A DNA stretch of 64,000 nt from Fulvivirga sp. M361 (GCF_007097395.1 NZ_VKDC01000008.1:124001-188000), one strand, 5' to 3'. Shown: positions 43,513 through 53,537, counted from the stretch's first letter. Notes: generated by a model from the letters alone, not told the origin. A program made the numbers and translations.

Positions 43513-44658
43513 TCATTTTCTACTTTTTTTTAGTGTGCTAAATCCAAGCCTTAACAACCAGGGGGAAGGGTATCCTTCCTGTGGTCCATGACGGTTATTC
43601 ACTCGATACAACAAGGAAAAATTCAATCCCCAGTTGTGTGACAGGCGCATAATATAACCACCACCTGCATAAAACCTGTGCCTTCTGTCGTTATCGTTGT
43701 CTTGCATCAATTGTATGTTAAATATATTCTCTACGTGCAGATAAGCACTGTTTTCAAAAAGGTCGGCTTTTAAAAAAGCTCGGTAGCCCAGGCTGGATTT
43801 AATGTTCTCTTCCTTCTGCCTACCGGTAAACTGCAAATCCGGACCGACACCTAATGAAAAAGGGCCATAGAGCCGGTACGCCAAAGCTGGTGATATATGG
43901 GCGGCTCCTGCGTTATCAATGAAATCTGTAATACCTACTACACCTTCTAAATACCATCGATCAAAGAAGTCAGGCTTACGTGGTATAATAACCTTTTTTA
44001 ATTCATTAGATGGTTCTGTTTCACGTAATTTATGAATGGTCTTAGTCTTGTTGACAACGTCTTCATTCAGCAGCCCGTTGAGTTGAGCAGAATCCAATAC
44101 CGCTCCACGCAAAGGAGGCAGATCGCTGACAGCTATATCTGGCAATGTGAAATCTGCAAGGTCAAGGTCTACTGGCAATGGATCAACTGACGTGCCAGAA
44201 GAAGCAAAATCTTCCTTACCGGGCAGGCCGGTCTGAGACGGTACCTGAGTATGCTGATCATGATACGCCTGCGCTCCGGCCAATTGATCTGCAAAGGCTT
44301 CACGTACCTGTTGTGCATAGTCCCTTCTGTTCATGACTTTTTTTGCAACGCTTGACTGATTGATAAGACCGCACCGTTGTAATGAGTCAAAATGTTTATT
44401 GAGTGTTTTTTCTGAAAAAACCGTAGGGATAACATCCAATGAATCAACATTATTTTTTTGTGCAATGGAGTCATCAAAAGCCTGGGCAAACGGCATTAAT
44501 TGACCGTTATTCGATTTTTCCTGTACCCAGGCATTGATATCTGCTGGTAACGGATCTATGGAAATTTGCTGTGCACAAGCCAATCCTGATATCCAGATCA
44601 TGGCTAGCAGCGCTAACCGTGATTTAATGCAGTAGGATATCTTTATTCGCCGGCTCAT
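43513..44658 (-). CDS. Outer-membrane protein with C-terminal beta-barrel
   Basis: 381 residues from the ATG ending at 44658; a GTG three codons earlier is possible. A signal peptide is present (about 13-30, ending LACAQ). The N-terminal periplasmic part is helical and acidic (DSLQRCGLINQSS, QQVREAFADQLAGAQAY). The last about 150 residues are a beta-barrel (GVVGITDFIDNAG, LAYRLYGPFSLGVGPDLQF, NLSLLYR-like strands) ending LRLGFSTL. It may be the outer-membrane anchor for the secreted proteins of the locus, as PorP/SprF-type proteins are for T9SS cargo. The role is inferred. Confidence 0.6.
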   Translation of the reverse strand: MSRRIKISYCIKSRLALLAMIWISGLACAQQISIDPLPADINAWVQEKSNNGQLMPFAQAFDDSIAQKNNVDSLDVIPTVFSEKTLNKHFDSLQRCGLINQSSVAKKVMNRRDYAQQVREAFADQLAGAQAYHDQHTQVPSQTGLPGKEDFASSGTSVDPLPVDLDLADFTLPDIAVSDLPPLRGAVLDSAQLNGLLNEDVVNKTKTIHKLRETEPSNELKKVIIPRKPDFFDRWYLEGVVGITDFIDNAGAAHISPALAYRLYGPFSLGVGPDLQFTGRQKEENIKSSLGYRAFLKADLFENSAYLHVENIFNIQLMQDNDNDRRHRFYAGGGYIMRLSHNWGLNFSLLYRVNNRHGPQEGYPSPWLLRLGFSTLKKSRK

Positions 44659-44669
44659 AATATCCACAG

Positions 44670-47600
44670 TTAGTTGGTAATGGTAAATTTCATGGTCGTT
44701 GTCAGCTCGGCATCCAGATAGAGCCTGGCAAAATAGATCCCTTGCTGCAACTTGACCGAGCCTTCTATGTTCGTAATCTCCCAGGAATATTGATTTACTC
44801 CGGGAATTAATTCCTGATGATCAAGTGCTTGTCCAAGTCCATTAAAAATGACCAACTGGCCACTCTTATAGGTATACCCGGACAAGTTGAAATTCACTAT
44901 TCCATTGCTCGGGTTAGGAAATATTTTCAGCATGGATAGTTCTTTGTCTGATAACAGGCTTGTTGTTACCTCCACGATATAATTTTCTTCCAGAAGATCT
45001 TGTGTCAGGACTTCATAAAACCTCTCTCCAGGAGAGAAACGCCTGTCATTGAGTTCAGGCACCACTATTCCGGACCAATTATAAGGTACCTGAGCCAAAT
45101 AAATACCGTTTTCGTCTGTGGTAGTTTCAGAAGGAAAGCCTATCAGCACAACGTCACTCACGGGTTCTCCTTCAGTAGTAATTATCGTACCTCCAATTTT
45201 GTAATCTCCCACGTAAGTGGCCGAATAGTTCTGATCCTGCCGGCTAGAGGTTACATTTTGATATTCTCTACTGTCCGGTTCGAAAACGAAGTCCTGGAGC
45301 AAAGGTGTAATTGTGCCACTCCAGGCGTTAGGTACTTTGGCTTCATAACGTCCTGCCAAATCAGTTATCACTACATCGGGGAAACCTTCCAATAAAACTC
45401 CGGCAAGAGGGTTTCCCTGCCTTATATCCACTACAGTTCCATATACAGCATACCTTGTAGTACCATTGAACATACCTACATAGTCCTGCACTACCTGCGG
45501 AATATCCAGGTTATTGTAGATTACTGTGTCTGGCTGAAAAAGATAATCTTCCAGTACAGGATATACTTTACCTCCCCAACCAATCGGTAAAGTCACAGAA
45601 TATTGTCCTAGGTTATCAGTGATAATGGTCTCCGGAAAGCCTTCCAGACGAACATCTGGTAATGGTTCTCCTCCTTCAGTTGACGTGATGACTCCAACAA
45701 TTGTCACGGGTCCTATGTACCGGCCGCTGTAATTTTGTTCCGTCTGTATTACCTGAACATCGGTATACGTAATGGTGTCAGGCTCGAATGAATAATTAAG
45801 TAGTCCAGGGTACACTTTTCCACTCCAGCCAGGGGGAACACCGCATTCGTAGTGCCCTGATGCATCAGATAGTACCAATTCAGGAAACCCGATGAATTCC
45901 ACACCAGCGAGTGGTTGGTCCAGCCTATCTTTAACAGACCCGCTTATGGTTATGCCATCAATAATAGTATAGGTAACTGTAAAACGGCTCTCACGTAAAA
46001 AATTGGTTTCTTCGGAGGCAAAATAGGCAATGGTGCCGGTATAACTACTGTCAGGATAAACCGGGGTTACCCGTGATATACTGTCTTCCAGTACCAGGGA
46101 GAGTGAGGGCATAGCGCTGGCCCTCCATATAATATTCTCCCTGGCTACATAGTCATCTTCTACAAATTCATTCAGGTTCAATACCGGGAACTGTGCTTTA
46201 CCTTTCAATATCACTTGATCCGGAATAGCATTGATCAGTGGTGATCTATTCGGCTGTGCGCCCAATCCCAGAAATTGTATTTGTTGCTGCCTGATGCCTC
46301 CCTCCCTGTCGGTCACCTCCAGTGTAACTGTGATTGTAGTGTCCTGGTAAGCAAAGACGGTTGCATCCATAACCACCCCTTCCGGCTGAAGACCAAATTT
46401 GATTGTTACCTTATCCGTAATAACACCAGTGATCGGATCAGACTCCAAAATTCCGTACTCCAGATTATCAATCGATGTAAAATCATCCTTAACAAAGTGT
46501 TTCAACAATGTTTTGGATACAAAAGGGTAAAACGCTGAACAACCCGACGTTCCGGGGACGCAGGGAAGGGTGATATCTTGAAAAATATTCATGTAAATGG
46601 GCGGCATGCTAACTTGTGGGGCCTGATTTTCAGAAGGTAAAACAGTGACCGTAAAGGTAGCCTCACTGCTGCTACTGTTTTCATCTGCCACCATGACCGT
46701 AACGGTATCGGTACCTACCCATATTGGATCCAGTGCATAAATCAACCTTCTGCTCTCCAGGGGAAAAGAAGGATCAACTTCAAAACGCAAATGAGTGGTT
46801 TGTTGCGGCCAGGTATAACTAAGGTCTTCCTTAGCCGTGAAATCATCTATACCATTTGCAGTAACAGCAGTGGTATTTCCTTGCCTGAAAACTACGTCAT
46901 TCAGTACTAGAGTGGGTGCAGCGTCCTCTGTAATAACTCTTATCCTATTACTTTCCAGGTTTAAGCCAGGTAAGCCGGGGTGTGTTACTTTACAATAATA
47001 AATACCGCTGTTCACTGCGGGATCAAAGGAAGTGAAGTTCAATACCTGTTGATCCGAAACCTTAACAGGGTTTCCCTCAGCCAGGGTAGCGATACGGTGC
47101 CATGCAAATACTGCCCCACTTACCGGTGTATAATTATCTATGGATATTGTAACACTCTCCCCGGCCTGGGGATAACGAGTACAAAAAGTACCGATCTTTT
47201 GCTGTGGCTGGAACTCAATGATGGTGTTATTAGCCGGGTCAAAGTCATTGTATTGCTCTATGATATCATTTAATGTAAACCGGTTGTTCGTTAAGAATAA
47301 CCTTTGTGGCAGATTACCTGGGTCTATGGCTAATCTTCCCGATAATTCATTGTCGTCCAGGAAAAGCCTTAACCCGGTAGTATTAAAAACTGCATCAGGT
47401 ATTGTCCCCATCATCTGATTACGTTCTCCGAAAATATTGCGTAACTGTGTCAGTCCTGCCAGTGAAGATGGAAATTGGGTAAGCCTGTTATCCGAGAATC
47501 TGATCTGTGTTAGATTGATCAACTGCCTGAAACTCGTTGGTAACACAGTGAGCAGGTTATGAGTGAGGTCCAGGTTAGTAAGGTTGACTAAATCACCCAC

Positions 47601-48386
47601 CTCTTCAGGCAGAAACGTCAGTTGATTATGGGAGAGCTGTAGGTCTCGAAGCATCTGAAGTGCTCCAATACTGGCAGGCAGGTTGCTCAAAGCAGCACCA
47701 TCTGCATCTAATACCTCCAGTGCAGTCAGGTTACTGATCTGCGTTGGTAATTCATTAATTAATGTAAAACTGATGTCTAACCTGGTCAGGTTTCGGAGGG
47801 CAAATGTAGCAGGTGGTAATTCTGTAAGAGTTTGATTAGCGCTTAGTGTGAGATTTTCCAATTGTGTCAATGCACTCAAATCCGGTAACCCTGTAAGCTT
47901 GTTGTTATTAAGAAATAGTAATTTCAAATGAACCAGGCGATTGATTTCCGGTGGTATTTCTGCAAGCCTGTTATAACCGAGCCCCAAGGATTCCAGATGT
48001 TGGAGGTTGCCAATTTCAGCAGGTAAATATTTAATACCTAATACGGAAAGCCATAAATCTTTCAATGAGTTGAGCGATTGTAATAAACCAATAGCAGATG
48101 GTAAACTGTCCGTTTGAAAAGGCGGTGAAATCCTGTCTCCACTAATATCAAGGCCTGTTACTTTTCCATTTACCGGGTCCAACGATACACCGGTCCATCC
48201 AGCTACATTCTGGTTGGTATTCCATAAGACAGGCCAGCCCTTCTGTATCAGTTCCTCGTGAAATTGCAGCAACAGCAATGAATCCTGCTTATCTGCCTTA
48301 AGCTGAGCCCAGGCACTTGTGACACAACACAAAAAAAATATCAAACAACCAAACCAACCAGTCAACTTCAACACTCTTTCTCTCAA
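44670..48386 (-). CDS. T9SS-exported LRR and carboxypeptidase-regulatory-repeat surface protein
   Basis: 1238 residues with a signal peptide. LRRs of disease-resistance type occupy about 60-380 (LQHLESLGLGYNRLAEIP, LVNLTNLDLTHNLLTVLP). Ig-like and cadherin-like parts follow (about 400-800). Four carboxypeptidase-regulatory-type repeats of about 85 residues lie at about 809-1137, each with AGV.(F/L).GFP and a W(S/G)G turn. The last about 85 residues are a T9SS type A sorting domain (LKIFPNPSNGIVNF ... QGIYFARLYL). It is a cell-surface protein. It starts 89 bases after the VWA gene, beyond a hairpin, and may open the main toxin operon. Confidence 0.85.
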   Translation of the reverse strand: MRERVLKLTGWFGCLIFFLCCVTSAWAQLKADKQDSLLLLQFHEELIQKGWPVLWNTNQNVAGWTGVSLDPVNGKVTGLDISGDRISPPFQTDSLPSAIGLLQSLNSLKDLWLSVLGIKYLPAEIGNLQHLESLGLGYNRLAEIPPEINRLVHLKLLFLNNNKLTGLPDLSALTQLENLTLSANQTLTELPPATFALRNLTRLDISFTLINELPTQISNLTALEVLDADGAALSNLPASIGALQMLRDLQLSHNQLTFLPEEVGDLVNLTNLDLTHNLLTVLPTSFRQLINLTQIRFSDNRLTQFPSSLAGLTQLRNIFGERNQMMGTIPDAVFNTTGLRLFLDDNELSGRLAIDPGNLPQRLFLTNNRFTLNDIIEQYNDFDPANNTIIEFQPQQKIGTFCTRYPQAGESVTISIDNYTPVSGAVFAWHRIATLAEGNPVKVSDQQVLNFTSFDPAVNSGIYYCKVTHPGLPGLNLESNRIRVITEDAAPTLVLNDVVFRQGNTTAVTANGIDDFTAKEDLSYTWPQQTTHLRFEVDPSFPLESRRLIYALDPIWVGTDTVTVMVADENSSSSEATFTVTVLPSENQAPQVSMPPIYMNIFQDITLPCVPGTSGCSAFYPFVSKTLLKHFVKDDFTSIDNLEYGILESDPITGVITDKVTIKFGLQPEGVVMDATVFAYQDTTITVTLEVTDREGGIRQQQIQFLGLGAQPNRSPLINAIPDQVILKGKAQFPVLNLNEFVEDDYVARENIIWRASAMPSLSLVLEDSISRVTPVYPDSSYTGTIAYFASEETNFLRESRFTVTYTIIDGITISGSVKDRLDQPLAGVEFIGFPELVLSDASGHYECGVPPGWSGKVYPGLLNYSFEPDTITYTDVQVIQTEQNYSGRYIGPVTIVGVITSTEGGEPLPDVRLEGFPETIITDNLGQYSVTLPIGWGGKVYPVLEDYLFQPDTVIYNNLDIPQVVQDYVGMFNGTTRYAVYGTVVDIRQGNPLAGVLLEGFPDVVITDLAGRYEAKVPNAWSGTITPLLQDFVFEPDSREYQNVTSSRQDQNYSATYVGDYKIGGTIITTEGEPVSDVVLIGFPSETTTDENGIYLAQVPYNWSGIVVPELNDRRFSPGERFYEVLTQDLLEENYIVEVTTSLLSDKELSMLKIFPNPSNGIVNFNLSGYTYKSGQLVIFNGLGQALDHQELIPGVNQYSWEITNIEGSVKLQQGIYFARLYLDAELTTTMKFTITN

Positions 48387-48420
48387 AATAAAGCTTTAAT
48401 CTAAATGGGTTTATAATTAA

Positions 48421-48455
48421 GAAGGTACCATCCAGGTATTTCCGGATGGACCTTC
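48421..48455 (-). terminator. Hairpin between the VWA gene and the LRR gene
   Basis: GAAGGTACCATCC at 48421-48433 pairs with GGATGGACCTTC at 48444-48455 with one bulged base and a 10-base loop. On the minus strand an A/T-rich stretch follows. It lies 20 bases beyond the VWA-gene stop and could end that transcript before the rest of the locus. Confidence 0.55.
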
Positions 48456-48475
48456 CATAAAGAATTATATTAGTC

Positions 48476-51400
48476 TTATTGCAAAATGATCTTCCTCACT
48501 TCAGAGGAATCACCCTGTCGAACTTTCAGGAAATAGATCCCCATTTCCAGGCCACGGGTATCCAGTTTAATTTGATGCTCACCTGGCGCATAATTTTTAG
48601 GTTCAATAATACGTACGCGCCGCCCGAGTGAATTAGTCAGATGAATTTCCGTAGGCTGAGGAGTGTCTACCACCTTAAAAGCTATCTTCAATTCATCGGC
48701 AGTAGGATTAGGGTACACTTTCAACGGATTGTCAAGCTCTGATATTAACCCTTCTTGTATGCTGCCGGCAACAGCCACCCTATGATTGGCATATACTCCA
48801 GCCCCTGTCCTCCAATTGGTTACTTCAACTACCTGCTCCTGGTTCGAAACAGGGGACCACACTTTTAATCGGAATGCCTCACCTTCAGACATAGACCAAC
48901 CATCCAGGATAACCAAAGCACCCGCTGATTGTACTCCTACCTGGCCTATCAGATCATTTTGCATACTGTAAGCCCTGATCTCACTACCTTGCTCCGGTTC
49001 AAATGCCCATGCATCGGCTGGCAGCATTACATGCATATACTTGTTGGCTGATTTTACACGTTGCACAGTTTGGTTTACTGAGTTATCGCCTCTACCTGAT
49101 CTCTTACGAGCGGTGAAAGGCCCACGCGGGGCAGGAAAGATAAGCGATGGTTCAGGTAGTAGGGCGAACGCATAATATGCCTGCCCGGGCCGCATATTTT
49201 TATCCACCCAATTATTGATAGCAAACATCGGTGAATAAGTTTCTATTGAAATAAATCCAGTGCCATCATTGACATATTTATCAACTGCATAAACGTTTGA
49301 GGTGTAACCACTAAATGCCGCCTCTACATTTTCAGCACTTTCGTACGGGCTGCCTATCAAGGTACTTTGTTGATTTCCAACCAGGCTTACTCCTCTTTGA
49401 TCCAAAGGTATTCTACTACCTTCTACAGTGACTGTATGAATAGCATCAGCATAGACTTCATATCCATAGCCCAGCTGATAATCATTTAATGTATTAGCGG
49501 CGCCACCAGCAGGTTTCCAGATATTTCCTTGATCATCACGCACCTCACGCACCTGGGTTTGTCCTGAAAATATATCATCGAATTTGTTGCTTTTAGGCTC
49601 TAAGTAGGTGGACCATAGATTCAAATTAGTTTTGGCTTCTGCAGCCTGTCTGTAAAACGCCCGGATCGATGCTATGTCAGAAGTTCCTCCATCGCGAAAT
49701 ACCACGTCTTTGGCAGGTACTGTCACACGAAAGGTATGTTCAGCACTAAAATCACTCACCTCATTTTTTCTGAAGATCTTAAATATTAGTGTGTCACCAT
49801 CTACAAAACCATCCTTTTCAGAGGTATTGATATCATCGCCATAAGCAAAAAAGGAATCCAGCGTAGGTTGTCCATTCCACGGATAGAAACCACCACTTTT
49901 TTCTACAGTCTGACAGTTGTTGCCCTGCGCATCACATTCCTGAGTAGTAAAGAAAACACCTATAAAATCACCTACATTGAGTGGTTCAATTCCCATTTTA
50001 GCATCTATCGACCAGATCGGAGGGAAGCTTGAAAAATCAATCCCCGCCAGATTTATCGTATGCCTGGCAGGTGAATTGGTGTTGACCTCCCAGGGTATGT
50101 CCGTGGATATGGGAAATGGGGTCAGTTCAGAACCGGCAAAAGCATCTACACCAAAATTGTCTGACGCCACAATGTAGTATTCGGTCAAGCCTCGCAGCAA
50201 TGTAAGCCCGTTGAATATGTAGAGATTACCACCAGCTGAAGTCATTTGGTATTGCTGAAAACCAATATTATCGGAGGATTCTTGACGTACCCATACCCAA
50301 ACACCCCCTATAGCATTTGTACTATCAACAGCTCTTGCTACAAAATTAATTATATCACCTTCTTTCAGCGACGACGACTGTGTAAGATTGGTGACCTCCG
50401 GCGGTAAATTAGGTAACACTGCAAAAGACCAGGGATACCCCTCACGATCAATAATTTCCGGCGCCGTAGTGGTGGCCTGTCCGTCAGAAGCCCTTATGTA
50501 ATATTCAATTCCAGGATCTACAACATCAATTGCCGGTATGTTAGCCGTATATCTTTTGGATATGGTTCCAGTACCTACCTGGGTCATCGTCACTTCTTTG
50601 TATGGAACACTACTGCCTACCGTCCGGTAAAACATGGATACTGCCTGGGTAAAGTCTGCTATACGATCCACAACGTCCACCTGGATCGTTATCTGCCTTT
50701 GGTTCAACTGAGCACTTTTATGCAATTCCAGCGTAGCCTCAGTACGAAATACCGCCGGAGCAGAACCCGGGGTATAATCACCCAAAAGATCTAATGAACT
50801 GGAGTCGTAATCAATCGTTATTTTCACGTCACGCCTGAATCCATCAAACATAGGTACGGTAGGGGTGTATCGGACGGTGTAGGTATTACTGATCTGAGTA
50901 CCTATCTCATTTAAAATATCATTAAAAGAACCCTCTAAAGCAAAGATACTTCCATTTGTCGCTGTTGAAATGGTTCCGAAGTCTCTCTCAAAATCAGCCA
51001 ATGTCTCTCCTGATGTGAAATTTGTAAAAGGAACGATGGAGTAATTAGTAATATTTGCATCCTGTAGTCGGTTGATTACTAATTGTTGATCTGTGATCTG
51101 GCTGAATTGAGTATTCATTCTTGGTCCGGTCATTGACTCATTTGTAATGTGAATGAATATACGCTGCGCACCATTTCTGAACGTATAACTAGAAGCAGAA
51201 AAGTACATAGCGTCCCAGGAAGGTTCCCGGCTTCCGTCAACAGTATTCACAGCATTCCAAACACTGACAAATGTAGAATCATCCGTATACCATCCTGAAT
51301 TGTTATGAAAAATAGGCGCTCCTAAACCCGCACCTTGTCCAAAACGGCATAGTGCCAGGCGGTAGTCAAAGCCCAGGGAATCAAGACGATCAACAAAGCT

Positions 51401-52327
51401 TTCCACATTGGCTGCAACAGCTGCCTGAGGACCATTCATGCTACCACTATTGTCCATAAGAAAAACAATATCTACCGGTCGGACGCTCGAATCACTTTGT
51501 GGTGCAAATACCTTAAAAGTATTGTCCTTTATAACATCTTTATCATAAGGAACACTGTCGTTAATCGTTTCTACTATAGAAAAATTAGACTCATCTAATG
51601 TATTTAACGGTGTGGCACCATCGTTAACATTCAAATTAGCAAAGATGAACCGGGGGAATTTCTGTGCATCGAGCCCGGTCAAATTACCATTAAGTGCTGC
51701 CATTGTCCGTGCACCTCGGTCGCCCTTGAAGCTGGTATCATTACTCCTCTTAAAAGTTAATGTCTCATGTTTCAATTGAATGTCATTGATAATCCATCCA
51801 TCATAGATATTAGAATCATCTACCTGCATGTTAAACTTGATGCGAATGGTTTTATTAGCATAAGCAGATACATTAATCACTGAGGTATGGAGTTGGCTAA
51901 GACCTGTTCTTTCAGAGAGTGTATTCCATGTTTGCCCACTATCATCGCTGATCTGAATGAGTCCCTTATCATAAGAATCTTCTAATTCATAAGATTCGGT
52001 TAAATATAGATTCAGTCTTTCTGATGGATCTTGCAGCGCGGGTAAGCTTATTTCAGGGCTCTCAAGTTCGTAAGTGTGTCCATAATGGTATCGGCCTGTA
52101 AGAAATGCTTTGTGTCCGTCAATTGTTTCTATACTCCAGTCTCCAAGGTTCCAGTTGGCATCATCAGGCTTAGCCTCTACAAGTGTAGATATAGTCTGGT
52201 AAACATTCAATATTGGCATCACAGGGCGCTCTGTGATTTGTCCTTTTGCCGGGAGCGGTTCATTATCCTGGGCAAATGAAATAACGCTCAGAAGAAATAG
52301 AGCAAAAAAGGTAAAGTGCTGTTTCAT
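48476..52327 (-). CDS. T9SS-exported von Willebrand A-domain protein
   Basis: 1283 residues with a signal peptide ending SFAQ. A jelly-roll or MAM-like part lies at about 60-195. A VWA domain lies at about 283-480, with an intact MIDAS start DNSGS at about 289-293. Ig-like beta modules follow. The C-terminal about 80 residues are a T9SS type A sorting domain (LKVYPNPTADELKI ... EMGIYFLKV). It is a surface adhesin or matrix-binding protein. It is the first gene of the eleven-gene run, but a hairpin separates it from the next gene, so membership of the toxin unit is uncertain. Confidence 0.85.
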   Translation of the reverse strand: MKQHFTFFALFLLSVISFAQDNEPLPAKGQITERPVMPILNVYQTISTLVEAKPDDANWNLGDWSIETIDGHKAFLTGRYHYGHTYELESPEISLPALQDPSERLNLYLTESYELEDSYDKGLIQISDDSGQTWNTLSERTGLSQLHTSVINVSAYANKTIRIKFNMQVDDSNIYDGWIINDIQLKHETLTFKRSNDTSFKGDRGARTMAALNGNLTGLDAQKFPRFIFANLNVNDGATPLNTLDESNFSIVETINDSVPYDKDVIKDNTFKVFAPQSDSSVRPVDIVFLMDNSGSMNGPQAAVAANVESFVDRLDSLGFDYRLALCRFGQGAGLGAPIFHNNSGWYTDDSTFVSVWNAVNTVDGSREPSWDAMYFSASSYTFRNGAQRIFIHITNESMTGPRMNTQFSQITDQQLVINRLQDANITNYSIVPFTNFTSGETLADFERDFGTISTATNGSIFALEGSFNDILNEIGTQISNTYTVRYTPTVPMFDGFRRDVKITIDYDSSSLDLLGDYTPGSAPAVFRTEATLELHKSAQLNQRQITIQVDVVDRIADFTQAVSMFYRTVGSSVPYKEVTMTQVGTGTISKRYTANIPAIDVVDPGIEYYIRASDGQATTTAPEIIDREGYPWSFAVLPNLPPEVTNLTQSSSLKEGDIINFVARAVDSTNAIGGVWVWVRQESSDNIGFQQYQMTSAGGNLYIFNGLTLLRGLTEYYIVASDNFGVDAFAGSELTPFPISTDIPWEVNTNSPARHTINLAGIDFSSFPPIWSIDAKMGIEPLNVGDFIGVFFTTQECDAQGNNCQTVEKSGGFYPWNGQPTLDSFFAYGDDINTSEKDGFVDGDTLIFKIFRKNEVSDFSAEHTFRVTVPAKDVVFRDGGTSDIASIRAFYRQAAEAKTNLNLWSTYLEPKSNKFDDIFSGQTQVREVRDDQGNIWKPAGGAANTLNDYQLGYGYEVYADAIHTVTVEGSRIPLDQRGVSLVGNQQSTLIGSPYESAENVEAAFSGYTSNVYAVDKYVNDGTGFISIETYSPMFAINNWVDKNMRPGQAYYAFALLPEPSLIFPAPRGPFTARKRSGRGDNSVNQTVQRVKSANKYMHVMLPADAWAFEPEQGSEIRAYSMQNDLIGQVGVQSAGALVILDGWSMSEGEAFRLKVWSPVSNQEQVVEVTNWRTGAGVYANHRVAVAGSIQEGLISELDNPLKVYPNPTADELKIAFKVVDTPQPTEIHLTNSLGRRVRIIEPKNYAPGEHQIKLDTRGLEMGIYFLKVRQGDSSEVRKIILQ

Positions 52328-53154
52328 TTTTTTGGGGGTTAAGTATAAAATAGTTGGTTTTAAAGCATATCTGTTCAGTACATATCAGCCATGTCTTATA
52401 TTGAGAGTTATAGGTAAGATTTCTCTTATCATTTTAAAATTCAAATAAACGACCGGTTGGGACTCTCAAAATACTTTCCGGCCATTTAACTAATGTATTA
52501 TAAGTATGTAAAGTCAGTCGCATAGATCAAAATGATAGTAACTTTGCAAGTAGACACCAGACAAATGTCATAAAAGGAAAAATCATAAAAAAGGTTACTC
52601 TCGAAGCAAACCTCACATTAGTGATAAGCATAATTAATAATATTAAATATTTAATTGATTTAATTATATGTTTGTTCAAACACACAACTAAACTTAACAA
52701 GACATCTGGCTTATCCACAAGGCATCAAACTGACAGTAAGCAACTTTATAATGGTCTGTAAAGAAAGCAAAGTGTAAGCTAATGGCTCTATTAAGAAATC
52801 ATTACGAACATTTGAGACGTACAATTTAATTCCGGAAAAGGAATATATTAGATAAAAAACCTACTTCCTATGTCAGAAACTTACATTAACCATACAACCT
52901 TGCATTAAAAACCGGGTTACCTTACTATTCGGGTTTAATCATATAAACAGAATTCTATGAAGTGTTTTAAGTGATTAAGCAATATTTACCTGATTACAAT
53001 GTCCTTAACTTAGTTGTTGATTTTAGAAAAGGTTATCAGTGGTACAGGTAAACTCTCCTTACTGTTTCGTTCATTTAATCTGCATTAAACTTAGATCTAT
53101 GTTTTTGGTATCCAACCCAATTAATCGTAATATTGCAATATATTAATTAACTCA
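52328..53154. other. AT-rich divergent intergenic region, no gene seen
   Basis: About 830 bases between the VWA gene and arsR. A 63-residue minus-strand frame (52527-52718) is hydrophobic and of AT-rich composition and I do not consider it a gene. No tRNA or repeat recognised. The arsR operator lies at its right edge. Confidence 0.5.
53124..53140. promoter_or_regulatory. Putative ArsR operator 1 (ATCGTAATATTGCAATA)
   Basis: ATCGTAATATTGCAATA contains the perfect palindrome TATTGCAATA and ends 14 bases before the arsR ATG. The same 17-mer with one change (G for A) lies before the second gene at 53509-53525. An autoregulatory ArsR site is the simplest reading. Confidence 0.6.
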
Positions 53155-53490
53155 ATGGGAGTAACAAAAACAGACCTGTTTTCAGATGTGCAAAATGAAC
53201 TAGCTGTAGCAGCCAAAGCCTTTGCTCATCCAGCCCGTGTAGCCATCATTCAATACCTGTTGAAATCAAATGCCTGTATAAATGGTGACTTGGTACAGGA
53301 ACTTGGACTTGCCCAGGCCACCATCAGTCAGCACCTCCGCGAACTAAAAGATACCGGCATTATTCAGGGGACTATCGAAGGTTCAAAAGTAAATTACTGC
53401 ATCAATTCGGTGCGTTGGGCAGAGATAAAAGGCAAGTTCAATGAAATATTTAATCAATTTGACAAGCCCGGTACGGGTGAGTGTTGTTAA
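53155..53490 (+). CDS. arsR: ArsR-family arsenic-responsive repressor
   Basis: 111 residues, a typical SmtB/ArsR winged HTH. AAKAFAHPARVAIIQYLLKSN is helix 1-3, GLAQATISQHLRELKDTGII the recognition helix with wing VNYCINS. A Cys in NACINGD (about 42) and the C-terminal GECC pair may ligate arsenite together, a variant placing not the ELCVCDL of classical ArsR. It heads an operon with DUF6428, an arsenate-reductase-type phosphatase and an ACR3 pump. Palindromic sites lie directly before its start and before the next gene. The repressor role is family knowledge. Confidence 0.9.
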   Translation: MGVTKTDLFSDVQNELAVAAKAFAHPARVAIIQYLLKSNACINGDLVQELGLAQATISQHLRELKDTGIIQGTIEGSKVNYCINSVRWAEIKGKFNEIFNQFDKPGTGECC

Positions 53491-53508
53491 AAAAATTTGA
53501 TTCCATCC

Positions 53509-53525
53509 ATCGTGATATTGCAATA
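53509..53525. promoter_or_regulatory. Putative ArsR operator 2 (ATCGTGATATTGCAATA)
   Basis: Same 17-mer as before arsR with one change; it carries the palindrome TATTGCAATA. It ends 12 bases before the DUF6428 ATG, in the 47-base gap after arsR, so a second promoter may lie inside the operon. Confidence 0.55.
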
Positions 53526-53537
53526 ACATAACCAAAT

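Noticed and set aside
24632-52327. A Type VI or contractile-injection (eCIS) cluster
   Set aside because: No sheath, tube, baseplate or Hcp/VgrG-like protein is encoded in the run; the proteins carry signal peptides or T9SS tails instead.
52527-52718. A 63-residue hydrophobic minus-strand frame before arsR
   Set aside because: Hydrophobicity follows from the AT-rich DNA; it has no clear start signal and no positive-inside pattern.
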